This document shows positions 11,901 to 23,312 of a stretch of DNA of 64,000 nucleotides, one piece after another (position 1 is the first letter of the stretch; the number at the start of each line of letters is the position of its first letter). Source of the stretch: Jacaranda mimosifolia (taxonomy: Eukaryota > Streptophyta > Magnoliopsida > Lamiales > Bignoniaceae); contig CM032125.1 of the NCBI GenBank assembly GCA_018894105.1, positions 28,009,032 through 28,073,031 on the forward strand, written 5' to 3'. A program made the position numbers and the translations under genes. A model generated the notes under the pieces. It saw only the letters and a program-made list of their open reading frames with translations. It searched no databases and had not been told where the DNA came from.

Positions 11901-13233
11901 TTAATATTTAATGAAAATTACTTTTTTGAAGAAGATTTATTTATTTATTATATCAAATTAAAACATCTTAAGTTATTTATTAAATGAATTAATATAATAT
12001 TTAATTAATTAAATAAATATTAAATATAACTAACACATTATTTAATTAATAAGTAATTTAATTAATTTAATACTTTATTTAGTAAATAAATTATTTAATA
12101 ATAATAATAATATAAATAATATTTAATTAAACTTAATTAATTTTTCAACAATTAGTTTAATTAAATTTGTAAACATGAATTTTAGAATTTTGCAACTAGT
12201 AAAATTTTAACATTTTCATATATGTATGTATATATTTATGAATGAATGAAGTAAGAAAGTGATAAATGAATAAGTGATGTGAAAGATAGAGTGAGAAAAT
12301 GAGAGAATAGGTATGGTTTGTGTTTGTAGGTTGTAAGGTATTTTGAGATTGTTTTGAAAGGGTTTTTTGGGTAAAAAAATTTTGTATTTTGGGAGAATAA
12401 TTGGAGAACGTGTATATTTTTTGTATTTGTTCTAGGAGTTGAAAAATATTATGGGAAAATGCAAAAGAACAAGCCCCTCATTTGTGGAGCTCAATCAGCA
12501 TAAACCAATACCACACATGCAACCATTGCAACGTCGCCGTCGGAGTTGCTAACTACCACTACCCATAGATGCGTCTCAACTCACACAATTAAATACCGAG
12601 GTCAATTGTAAGCTTTGCTGCTGATTTACTGCCAAATTCACCAGAAAACGAAACTTGGTCACTGCGTGAAATTCTCCTCCACAATTGAAAGCATAGGTAT
12701 GTTCCTCGAGCCAAACCCATCTCATCCCACTATTCCAACTCAAGCTTCTGCTGCCGTGCCATACCCTCCACCTCTGCCGCTACCCGAATTTCTTACTCAA
12801 TTTCCAATCTGTTCATCGGTTGTTTCTGTGGAATTTTGATACCAATGGAATCCTTGAACTAAGAGGAAGAGTTTGGTATGGATATTGTTAAGCTTCACCG
12901 ACACTGGAGGAGAGATTGTCGGGGAAGAAAGTGATGGTTTACATGCAAGAATTGAAGAAAAATTGTTGGGGGCGGATGATATTTAAAGGGTATTTTCTAG
13001 TAATTACAAATTGACCCCCAGCATTTTCTTTCAACTTTCAATTAAATCCTTTATCTAATGAGTGCCTCAGATTAACCTATTTGACCAAAATTAATTACAA
13101 TTGAACCCCCAAAACTTTCAAATGCCCAGCAATTAAGTCTTTTCCTATTTATGTTTTGACCCCCAAAACTTTTCTTTAAAATTAAAATAATGATATTTAA
13201 ATTTTTACCAATTAAATTTTTAGGGGTGTTACA
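8934..13233 (-). mobile_element. Solo LTR of a Ty3/gypsy (Tekay-type) element, split by a MITE
   Basis: Begins TGTGGCACCTC and ends GGGGTGTTACA, the near-palindromic ends of this LTR family. The left part (stretches such as ggtaagtcctaagtacttag) matches LTRs at 26160, 30071 and 31737. The right end (runs of caattaagtc and cccccaaaac) matches 36540-36762. No primer site, polypurine tract or internal region adjoins it, so it is a solo LTR. Without the 1.6-kb insertion it is about 2.7 kb. I could not match a 5-bp target duplication. Short ORFs inside, at about 9673-10120, are not genes. Confidence 0.7.
10850..12476. mobile_element. AT-rich MITE-like DNA transposon inside the solo LTR
   Basis: Left end GGCTCTGTTCTTTAGCATTTT and right end (reverse) GGGCTTGTTCTTTTGCATTTT form imperfect terminal inverted repeats. 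Sequence on either side rejoins to the LTR-family consensus at aagatctt/ctcat when compared with 28180 and 35925, so these LTRs act as empty sites. The interior is very AT-rich with no coding potential. Possible target duplication is CTT/CTC. Superfamily undecided. Confidence 0.6.
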
Positions 13234-14236
13234 GCAGTAATAAAAATTATCACCATTACTTGTGATGGAATTTTCATTGTCACTACATATGCAATTGTTT
13301 GATAACTTAATTAAGCGCAACTCTATTGCTATTATAGATGATATATACATATATATATTCATATATATACACATCCACCCTCCACTTCCAACTAGATGTG
13401 GCAGGCTGTCTTGTCAGATTCGACTATGGCAGCAGCAGCATGGCATGGTCGCCTAGCGATGGTCAGCACAGAAGAAGAAGGGTGGGAAACGGGTGGAATT
13501 TGAATTTTTTTCCAAAAAAAAAATTATATTTTTTAATTAATAAATAATTTAATTAAAATATATATCTATTTTTTTACTTATTTTTTCCTAATTAATATAG
13601 TTTTTAATTTTTTATTTATTCTATTTTAATTGATTAATAGATTTAACTAAATTTTATTAATTATTTTGGATATATTTATTATTTGAATAAATAATTTAAA
13701 TAATTTAAATATCTTTATTTTAGATATAATCATTATTTTAATAAATAATTAAATTAAATTTAAATAAATTATTTTAGATATGCTTATTAGTTTGATATTG
13801 TTTAATATGTAACTCAACTAATAAATATATTTTTTATTTAATATTATTAAATAAATAAATTATATAAATAAATTATTTTAGATATATACACTATTCAATA
13901 TATTTCTAAATTTTAAGATGCATAATACATAGAGGAGCGTTTAAGTCTTTTGCCATTTTACTAATTTGTATCTCTTTTTTAATTATTTTGCAGTTGGGGC
14001 ATTTTCTAATTTTTCCTTTTTTTGCCCACCTTACAAATAGGTTTGTCAATTTAGGAGAATTTTTATAATTTTTCAAAAATGATGACCTTTTCGTAATTAT
14101 GTCAAACCTCAAGGATGGTAACCGTAATTCACCCTATGATGTAATAGTGATTAAACTAATATTTTCAATTGTAACTATGGATAATTAGTGGTACATGTAC
14201 ATATAATGACAACCTAATAATAACAAAAATTATTAT

Positions 14237-14960
14237 CACTACAAGAAAAATAGGATTTAGTGGCACTAAAAAGTGCCACTTAAATAATGTTATAGTGACA
14301 ATTTTATATTTAATGGCATTTTTTTAAAATGCCATTTTATAGTGGTTTAGCTAAATGTATAAATATCATTATTTTAATCATATTGTGGTATTAATAAAGT
14401 GCCACAAGAAACATGTAAATGACATTTTAAAATATCGCAAAATGTTCATTGAATGACATCTCAAAATGTCCCATTCTTTTGTTAAAGTGACATGGGAATA
14501 TGCCACAAAAGATGCATGTAGTAACATACGAAAATGCCAAAAAAAGTTTATTTTGATGACATGGTAAAATGCCATGAAAAATATAATAAATGACATATCA
14601 AAATGCCACAAAAATATCTTTAATGACATAATAATCTACCATAAAAGATACAATAAATGATATGCTAAAATGTCATAAAAGATATTTTAAATGATATGTA
14701 ACCATGCCACAAAATTTTATATTAGTGGCATGTCAAAATGCTGCAAAAAAAGGATTTAGCTGACACTTTGAAATGACACAATAACTATAAATTTTTGCAT
14801 TACAAAATGTCACCAAAAAAATACCTTTTGTGACACTTTAACTTGTCAAAATATTTATATTTAATTAACTTAGTAGTTCCCAAAAGAATTATTTTATGAC
14901 ATTTCAAAGTGCCAAAAAATTATAAAATGGACATTTTATAGTGCCACTTTAAACCTAAAA
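14237..14960. mobile_element. CACTA element end with dense subterminal repeats (fragment)
   Basis: Starts CACTACAAGAAAAATAGG, a classic CACTA terminus. About 700 bp follow in which short units containing TGGCA/TGCCA within AAAATGCCAC- or GTGACATTTT-like contexts recur in both orientations every 30-45 bases. Such arrays are the usual transposase-binding region of CACTA ends. No matching right terminus was found before 15176, so I treat it as a truncated end. Confidence 0.65.
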
Positions 14961-15044
14961 TATTAATCTCAAGCACTAATAGTATCTATTTATCTAGTAG
15001 GCAAAACTTAAATTATTTTAACAATAAAATAACATAACAATCTT

Positions 15045-15045
<1 letters not shown>

Positions 15046-15083
<38 letters not shown>
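15046..15083. repeat. (TAA)n microsatellite
   Basis: About twelve or thirteen uninterrupted TAA units, just before the inner CACTA element. Confidence 0.95.
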
Positions 15084-15186
15084 CATAATCATTTTATCAA
15101 CCAAAAAAGAAATGGAGCAAAGGAGATATTTCAAATTAAATAAAATTATTAAATAGACATAAGTTCACTACAACAAGTTACAATTT

Positions 15187-15600
15187 TAGTAACAAATACT
15201 TTCGTTACCATAATGCTAAAATTCGTTATCCAAAATATTGACAATGAATTTTTCGTTACTTAAGTTTAGTGCCCTAAAGCCTATCGCAAAAAATCTTAGT
15301 AACGAAATTTATGATTCATTACGAATGTTGAACTTATGGCAATGAAATATATCGTTACTAAAAATATAATATTAGTAACAAAAAAGTGTATTAATTACAA
15401 TAGATTTTTATAATGTAACGAAATGTTTAGTTACTAAAACATTGACAATTTTGTTGCATTTTCTTTTTTCGTTACCAATGCATAATATAATGATATTATT
15501 TATTTAATTAAATATAATTACTAATTATTTATGCAACAAAATATTTTGTTACAAATAGTTAAATAATATTTTAATTCAAAAATATGCATTTCGTTACTAA
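15187..15600. repeat. Left subterminal repeat array of the inner CACTA
   Basis: Many copies of GTAACGAAA or its reverse TTTCGTTAC and close variants, in both orientations. The equivalent array at the right end is 22262-22690 (ttgttacaaa, tgtaacaaaa). These are candidate transposase-binding sites. Confidence 0.75.
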
Positions 15601-15654
15601 TTGAGTAGATAACTAAAAGTTTCGCTATGAAAGAGTATAAAATTTTTGTTATAT

Positions 15655-15900
15655 TTAGCAGTTGGTCTGACCAGAAGCACACGCATGCGCCCTACCCACC
15701 TGCCCAACCCGCGCAACCCACGGATCTCCGGCCCAACTTGCCCGGCCCGCACGCATGCACCCGACCTGTCCGCTGGAAATGAAAATTCAAAATCTGCTGG
15801 ATAGGAGATTTGAACCCGCACCTACGATGGCCTACAACAAGAACCTTACCAACTTGGCTGTAGCTAACACTTGTTGATGCGGGTATGTGCGTAGATATTT
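15655..15900. other. GC-rich patch within the inner CACTA
   Basis: A conspicuous GC-rich block (cccaacccgcgcaaccca near 15704) is followed by gatttgaacccgcacctacg. That phrase resembles the T-arm of a tRNA, but no cloverleaf can be built around it. No gene assigned. Confidence 0.5.
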
Positions 15901-16959
15901 ATACTTATTAAGCTTGGTTTGGCTCGTTTATCTGATGAGCTTGATCTGCTCGCGAATCGTCTCGCCTCATTTATGCTCCTAATTCTTAATGTAAATAAAA
16001 TAAAATTATAAAAAATATTAGTTGGAAGAATAAAAGGTGTAAATTTTTTACACTATTAAAAATAAGTTTTGAAAATTAATGATATGACATAATTAGTTTA
16101 TTAGAATATTTTAGAATAATATTATTATTTTTAAAAATAAAATAGTAACTGTCATTTGAATAAATAAAATAAGAGTATCAAATAGTGAACTAAAAGAAAT
16201 AAATAGAAAGTGTGCGATAATTATATAATATAGCTGCATGAAACAAAGAAATTTTATTACATATATGTATATATAAATTATTAGGTAAAGGAGTAATATT
16301 TTTGCATTGTGATTATTGGGCAAAGAAAATACTATAATAATTCATTTCATTAATCAAAATATATAATATTAACAAACAAGCAAAAATATAGACTAAGTAG
16401 GTGTTTGGCTAAGTTTTTAATGAAAGATAATATAAAAAAAAATTATGCTTATAAAAATATCAGATTTTATCTTTTAAAATAATTCTTGCAATGTATGAAT
16501 AAAATAAAAACTTAAAATTCATACGGTCTAGATTATTACATGAGTGTGTTCAAATTTTAAAAATAAGTAAATACCTTTTTACATTTTGTGGAATAGCTTA
16601 TAATATAAAACACTTTATTTTAGAAATTTAAAAAAAATATTTATCAAAAATAATTGGCATTATATATATATATATATATTAAAAAATTATGAACAAAATA
16701 TTTTAATGTAAAAAACAAAGGGCAATATAATAAGCAAAAGAAACAATATTATTAATTGCGATGGTGTAGAAAAACCAGCGCAAAGTTATTCATTCAGTGG
16801 TGGTTACACTAACCGCCGCCATTTATTATGAATTCCACGACGGTTGGATAAATTACTATTTAACCACAATCAAATTAATATTTTGTGGCGATTGAGACAA
16901 GCCGTCGCGAAATATATAGCACGATTAACCCTTTTTTATGGTGTATACATATACACACT

Positions 16960-17480
16960 ATATATGTATATAAGTATGAATAAAAGATTATATTATATAT
17001 ATTTTTATAAATATTAATTATTATTTAATTCGGAATGAATAAATAATAAAATAGATAAAAAGAAAAGTAATTTAAGTTTTATTGATAAATTTATATATAT
17101 GTATATTATATATATGTGAATAAGTATAAATAGAAAAAATAAGTATACATGTATGAATAATTAGAAAGGAAAAAGATAAAAAAAAAAAATTATTTAAAAT
17201 TTTATATATAAATTTATGTATATAAATATGTATAAAATAAGAATATATGAAATAATGAGAAATGAGAAATGAGAATAAAAAGAAAGGAAAAGAATGAAAA
17301 AAAACAAAGAAAAAAAATAAAATATAATAATAAAAAAGTTATTTAAATTGAATAGTATATATGTGAAATGATTAAGGTAATTTTTTTTATATATTAAAAT
17401 TATGTTAAATGGGCAACAAATGTGGGGGGGGGGGGGGGGGGGGGGCGGTGTGTGCAATTTTATAAAACATAAGGAAGTTA
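16960..17480 (+). repeat. Direct repeat, first copy
   Basis: A 500-bp AT-rich stretch (landmarks taattcggaatgaataaata, gtgaataagtataaatag, gaatatatgaaataatgaga, ttttataaaacataa) that recurs at 20570-21170 in the same orientation about 3.6 kb away with moderate divergence. It contains the G22 tract. Both copies lie inside the inner CACTA. No LTR-like termini or internal coding region separate them. Confidence 0.75.
17424..17445 (+). repeat. Homopolymer of 22 G
   Basis: An uninterrupted run of 22 G residues, able in principle to form a G-quadruplex. The direct-repeat partner has ggagggagagacgg at the equivalent place, so the run is a local expansion or an assembly artefact. Confidence 0.95.
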
Positions 17481-18019
17481 TTTTATATATTTTTTTTCAT
17501 AGGAGTGTTTGATGCTTATTTCACAAATCACAGGGGGGTAAATTGCAACAAGTCTGATAAAATTGTTACCATCTCAATGGAGCCTTTGCTTTTCTTTTTC
17601 TTGCTAATGTAGTGTTTGGTTATATTGAAAAAATTACATTTTTGGTCCCACTGGATAGGGGGTATGCACTTTTGGTACTTAGGTTGGCACTTATAGGACC
17701 AAAACTCTAAATTTTTTAACACATTTGGGATAGCAGCTCAACTTCCGTTAGTGTTCAGGCAAAATCGTTAAATTAAAATAAGTTAATTACCCAACAACCC
17801 CAAAAATTTAATTTATTTGTAAAAATTCCACAAAATGTGAAATGCCCAATCAACTTTCATTAAAAAAAAATTAAAATAATAATAATTTTAAAAAATATAT
17901 ATATAACAAAATCCTCCTAGAAAAATTAAAAATTTTATATATCAATATAAATATCATATAAATATATACATAAATATATATATATGACCCACCCCCCTCT
18001 CCCAACCCCTCACTGCTGG

Positions 18020-18097
18020 CCATGGCCGACCGCTGGCTGTGGCCAGCAGCCAGTGGCCAGACACTGGCTGCTGGCCACAGCCAGCGATCGGCCATGG
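18020..18097. other. Long GC-rich perfect-stem hairpin
   Basis: Two 36-base arms (18020-18055 and 18062-18097) are inverted copies with a single mismatch (C at 18030 against T in the opposite arm's complement), separated by a six-base loop GCCAGA. The arms are rich in TGGCC/GGCCA and CTGGC and stand out sharply from AT-rich surroundings. It could be a transposon-derived fold-back or a source of small RNA. No coding role is supported. Confidence 0.9.
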
Positions 18098-18239
18098 TAG
18101 GCCGCAACCAGTAGCCAGAAGATCTGGCCTGGCCTGGCGGGTGGGGTTTAGGAGGGGGCACTAGTTGGAAGGTATATATATGGATGTATATGTACATTTT
18201 TACATGTTATAATTAAATATATTTAATTATTTAAAATCA

Positions 18240-20560
18240 TTAAAATTGTATTGTTAGGATAAAATTTTATATTTTATTTTTATTTAAATTATTTATTTTG
18301 ATTAAAACTCTAGATCTCACACATTTTGACTCATTTATTTTTTATTAATTAATAAATTTAATAAAATTAGTTTAAATTGTGGCTTGTTTATTTATGAATT
18401 TGAGTATTTTACCAAAATATTTTAGCAAAATGATTTTTCAGAAGTGGGGTTGGGGAATGTTATGGTTGTTTATTTGTATTTTGGGTCGTAGATAGAAAAT
18501 AAATTGAGAAAATTTTTATTTATTTATTTGTGTTTTAGAAGGAAACAAGATATCATATCAATAATTTTTTTATTGGATTGGTAAAGTAAAATTGACATTT
18601 TGAAATTACTATTGTTAGTATGATATTTTTAGATCTTATTTTTATTTTTAAATTATTTATTTTAGTTAATAAATATTTTTTATATTTAATAAATATATTC
18701 AACTTAATCTAATTAAATTGTTTTAGATATTATTATTTTTTAGTAATATTGAGATGTAATTTAAAAACAAAATTATATTTAATTAAGAGATGGATTTGAT
18801 TTTTATTCTTATTTTATAATTAATAAATATGTTTAATTAAATTTGATTAAATTACTTTAGATATGTTGATGATTTGAATTTTTTTTTTAATTCAACTTCA
18901 ATTAGAAGATTATTAAATATTTAAAAAAATTATTAATAAAATTATTTAAATTTATTCTGAGTAATTTAAATAATATTGAAGTTAAACCCCCATGTTAAAG
19001 TTATAAATAAGTCAAGGGATATTTTTGTCTAAAAAATAATCAAAGTAACTTTTGAAGGATATTCTTGAATTTTAATATAAATTTTCAATGATATCTACAA
19101 ATTTGTTAAGGATGCTAACAGTTCTTAAAATATTTAATTAAATATATGGTGATAAAAAATAATTTTATTAAACATATAACTATATTATTAAATTTATAGT
19201 ACAATGTCATGAGTATTTCAAAATAATTTTAAAATTTCCAACCATATTAAAGTTATACAAGTTGATCAATTTCAAAACAATTTGCATTAATTAAGTGTAG
19301 AAAATTTTCAGTAAATGCATGTTCAAATTGTCCACATCAATATATTATTAGTACAAAATATTTTAATTTTTAAAATGAAATTAATTACATATAAAGACTA
19401 AAGTTTATAGGATTTATAAATAATTTTCTAAGATCTTTTTGTTCAAAAACAATGTTCTAATAAATAAAACAGAAAGTAGAATTAAATTTTTAACCCCCAT
19501 AATAATACATCATAATTCATCTTATAATATAAGATAAAATAAATAATTTTTGTATATACTATTTATACACAAAATGGAGGGAGGAGCAAAATTTTGGAGG
19601 GAATAAAAAAATAATAGGGGAATTCATTTTTAGAGGGGAAACTTGTTTTTTTGAAGGAAATATAATACATAAACCAATTAGTTCTTAAAAACAACTTGTT
19701 CAGATCCATAAAAGTTAATAATCATTAAATTTAATAATATACTTTAAGTTAATACTTTTTTACACTATATTAGACCACGAAAGTTATCTTCATTTTAGCA
19801 ATTTATATAGTAAAACATAAACACAATTAACATATAGATATCTGTAAGTTATAAAAATTTTTGACCGGCCAATACAATGATTAAAAAATGAAATGTGACA
19901 TTAACAGGCCTAACTTCAGGGATTGTTTTCTTTTCATTAAGTATTATGATAAACTAAATTTCTTTCTTTTCTTTTGCTATTCAAGAACCTTTAACTATTT
20001 ATTTTAAAGAGCTTTTAGAATTTTTCTAAAATAAAATTGTAATAAATTATAATAAAAAAATTAAATTCTTAAGCACCATAATTTATAAGTCCAAATTATA
20101 TTTTATTTAACTATTTTAACTATAATATAAAGTCATTTAATAATTTAAAAAATTATATGTCAATTCATCATATAATCTAAGATAAACGAAATTAAGTTTG
20201 CTATAAATTATTTATACAAAAAAAATGGAGGATCTAAAATTTAGAGGACTCGAAAAAATGACGAGAATTCATTATTATTAGTGGGAATCAAAATTTTGAA
20301 AGAAATCAAATTAAATTATTATGTCAAACTAATAAACTAATAATAAAACAATTGTTAACATTTTTTATAGCCCAGATTTTGGAGGGAATAAAAAGTTGGA
20401 GGGAAACAAAATTGCACTGCCATCCAAATTCATTAAATAAATTTATACATATGTATAAAATAAGAATATATGAAATAATGAGAAATGAGAAATAATGATA
20501 AATTTATATATGTATAAAAAGAGAAATATATGATGAATCTTCTTTAAATTTTATTGAAAT
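18240..20560. other. AT-rich interior of the inner CACTA, no gene seen
   Basis: No ORF of interest. Two imperfectly similar blocks (around 19508-19660 and 20160-20310), each with an ataatctaagataaa-like run followed by tttatacaaaaaaaatggag, indicate an old internal duplication about 650 bp apart. Confidence 0.5.
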
Positions 20561-20569
20561 TTATATATA

Positions 20570-21159
20570 TATATATAGAAATTTATATATATGTATATAA
20601 GTATGAATAAAAAATTATATTATATATATTTTATAAATATTAAATATTACTTAATTCGGAATGAATAAATAGAAAAAAATAGATAAAATAAAAGTAATTT
20701 AAATTTTATTTATAAATTTATATATATGGTTATTATATATATGTGAATAAGTAAAAATAGAAAAAATAAGTATACATCTATGAATAATTAGAAAGAAAAA
20801 AAGATAAAAATAAAAATTATTTAAAACTTTATAGATAAATTTATATATATAAATATCTACAAAATGAGAATATATGAAATAACGAGAAATGAGAAATCAT
20901 GACAAATTTATATATATGTATAAAATGAGAAATATATGAACTAATGGAAGAAGAGAAAATTGAGAATAAAAAGAAAAGAAAAGAAGGAAAAAAAAAAGAA
21001 AAATAATAAAACATGATAATAAAAAATTATTTAAGCTGAATTGTAAATATGTGAAATGATTAAGTGTAAATTGGTCTTTTTATATTAAAATTATATTAAA
21101 TAGGCAACAAATATGGAGGGAGAGACGGTGTGCGTGGTTTTATAAAACATAAAAAAGTT

Positions 21160-21170
<11 letters not shown>
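20570..21170 (+). repeat. Direct repeat, second copy
   Basis: Partner of 16960-17480, same orientation, with the same order of landmarks, ending in the shared ttttataaaacataa stretch just before the TG microsatellite. Confidence 0.75.

Positions 21171-21190
<20 letters not shown>
21164..21190. repeat. (TG)n microsatellite
   Basis: About thirteen uninterrupted TG units, just after the second direct repeat. Confidence 0.95.
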
Positions 21191-21197
21191 ATTCACA

Positions 21198-21462
21198 ATA
21201 GGGTTTGAAATTGAAACAAATGATTGAAATAATTATTTTAAATCAGATTGGCGGGTTGGATTGGATGGATTTGAGTTGGCGAGTTGACCAAATAAAAATC
21301 AAGTCAACACGAACCTGACCTAATACGATTCAGGTTGGGTTAGTATTAAGCATTTTTAAGTTGTCATCAAGTTGGGTTGGGATATGGCTGAGAAAATTAA
21401 TATTATACCCCTACTTCAACCTAACCCGAACTCACACGACCCACCCAAATTGCCACCCCTAT
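21198..21462. mobile_element. hAT-like MITE fragment
   Basis: The right end read in reverse begins TAGGGGTGGCAATTTGGGT, a terminus common in plant hAT MITEs. The left end is only a weak match (TAGGGTTTGAAATTG). Internal gggttgg/ccaaccc motifs occur in both orientations. No matching 8-bp target duplication found, so boundaries are uncertain. Confidence 0.35.
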
Positions 21463-21479
21463 AATGACACCAATTCATT

Positions 21480-22260
21480 ATAAAATTAGTGAAGCCCAAT
21501 TAATTAAAAAGGAGTTGATAAAGCCCAATTAATCAACTCTGCAATTTGATGTCAAATCCAATCTTTACCAAATGACATTAATTTACTGAAAAATTGGTGA
21601 ACTCATGTTAATAAAATAAAAGTTGTAAAAGCACAATTAATCAATTCTTTAAGTTAATGTCATATCCAATTCATTTTAAAATCTGATTCACTAATTTACT
21701 AAGAGAATTATTAAAGTTCAACTAATGAAAAGGAAGTTGGTAAAGCCCAATTAACGAATTCTTGAAATTAGTATGAAGCTTAATTTGCCAATTTACTAAA
21801 ATATTAGTCAAGCCCAACTAGTAAAAAAAATAAAAAAAAATAGGCTGGTCAACTCAAAGTAATCAATTATTTGAACTAATGTGAAGCCAAACTAATAAGA
21901 AATAAGCTTAGTTCCTTGAAGAAAGCTTGATTCGTCATTTACCTCACTTCAAATTTGTTCAAGATCAACTCTTAAAATGAAGCCTAATTCACCACTTAAC
22001 TTACTACAAATTTGGTCAAATCTATTTCATAAATGAAAACTCCCAATTCATTGAATAATTTACTAAAAAGTTATAATGCCTAATATTTTAAAGAAATTAG
22101 CCCAACTAATGGATTATTCATTTCAAATTTCTTCAAGCTCATTCTTAAAATAAAATTTGATTAAGTAATAATTCACTAAAAAATTGGTTAAGCCCAATTA
22201 ACAAATTTTTTATATTATTGTGAAGTCCATTTTTGAACAAAAGCCCAACCTAGAAGTATT
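21480..22260. repeat. Degenerate AAGCCCAATTAA repeat array
   Basis: The motif AAGCCCAATTAAT and close variants appears at about 21490, 21523, 21630, 21713, 21744, 21808, 22187 and 22241. It is interspersed with CCAATTCATTAAA- and AAATTGGTNAA-like phrases, as if a 30-100-bp unit had been amplified and then decayed. No coding potential. Confidence 0.65.
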
Positions 22261-22698
22261 AGTAAAAGTTTAATTTAATAGTCATTTATAATTAGTAACA
22301 AAAACCATTGTTACCATATGTGTCTAATTGATATTTGGAGGGAAGTTACTTAAAGTTTAGTAACTATTAACTTTGTTATAATATATTTTATTTGTAACAA
22401 ATATTTTATTGTTACAAAAGGTACCAAGTTTTGTTACAAATATATCTTCTTATATGACAAAAAATGTATTATGTAACAAAATAACATTTTCTGTAATGAA
22501 TTATTATTTAGTTACGAATATAAAAAATTGAGATAACGAATTTGAGTTAAATGTAACAAAACTTTTACTTTGTAACTTAAGAAAATGTTATTTGTAACAA
22601 AAAATCAATTTCTTTTGCAATAAATCTAACATATGTAATGAATTTTACATTTGTTATCAAAAATTTTATTACATGAAGTGCAATTTGTTGTAGTGGTT

Positions 22699-23304
22699 CT
22701 TAGTAACATCACTGATCAATAGTATATCCAAAGGTTGTAGTCTACTAAATCTAACAAAAATAAATAGCTCTATTAAAAGACTAGAATCCAAAGGTATTTC
22801 AAATTTAGTGAAGATTAAAAAATCATCAGAATCCAAGACTTGAAATGATATATCTTAAAAATGCATTTGAATCATCCATAAAAGGCAAAAATCTACGTCC
22901 TTTGAAATCTGCACAAGTAGGACAATAACATAAATATAAAACGTTATTATATAAAATTTGTAATTATATAAAGCAATAAGATTAATATTTTACAAAATTT
23001 AAGAGACTATCAATACAAACCATAAAATCTTTTGGCCAAGCATGTGACTGTGGGTGCTGTGGTTGCTCTTGTATTGGACTGCACTCTCTCTCAAAAAAAA
23101 GAAACGCGTAAAGATAATGGATCTTATTGGTGGGAGAAGTCCATGGTGTATAACAAAGATGTTAGGAATGATGAATTCTATAATATCATTACAATTATAA
23201 CAAAGAAGTTCATAGTGTATCAAATATATTCACAAATTTTGCGATTATATAGATGCATGTTAACTATTCTATATTATTTCTTTCACATTAACATCAAATT
23301 CCAA
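22699..23304. other. Outer CACTA interior, no gene seen
   Basis: Between the inner CACTA and the hAT MITE there is AT-rich sequence without recognisable coding, RNA or repeat features. An open frame crossing 23032-23490 runs into the MITE and has no family resemblance. Confidence 0.5.
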
Positions 23305-23312
23305 GGCACACA

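Larger units (their letters stand above)
15176..22695. mobile_element. Complete 7.5-kb CACTA transposon, apparently non-autonomous
   Basis: Left terminus CACTACAACAAGTTACA at 15176; right terminus, read in reverse, is CACTACAACAAATTGCA ending at 22695. Both are flanked by the same three bases GTT (15173-15175 and 22696-22698), the CACTA target-site duplication. Both subterminal regions are full of GTAACRAA/TTYGTTAC motifs. The 7.5-kb body has no ORF resembling a transposase. It holds a GC-rich patch (15660-15890), long direct repeats (16960-17480 and 20570-21170), a strong hairpin (18020-18097) and a degenerate repeat array (21480-22260). It may be mobilised by a relative elsewhere, if at all. 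Confidence 0.8.

Noticed and set aside
15800..15860. tRNA-like phrase gatttgaacccgcacctacg
   Set aside because: Only a T-arm-like stretch; acceptor, D and anticodon arms cannot be paired around it.
17871..18197. 108-codon open frame with Pro/Ala/Trp-rich middle
   Set aside because: Its composition comes from the GC-rich hairpin; the ends are AT microsatellite-like.
16960..21170. Possible LTR pair of a short retrotransposon inside the inner CACTA
   Set aside because: No TG/CA ends, primer site, polypurine tract or coding region between the two repeats.
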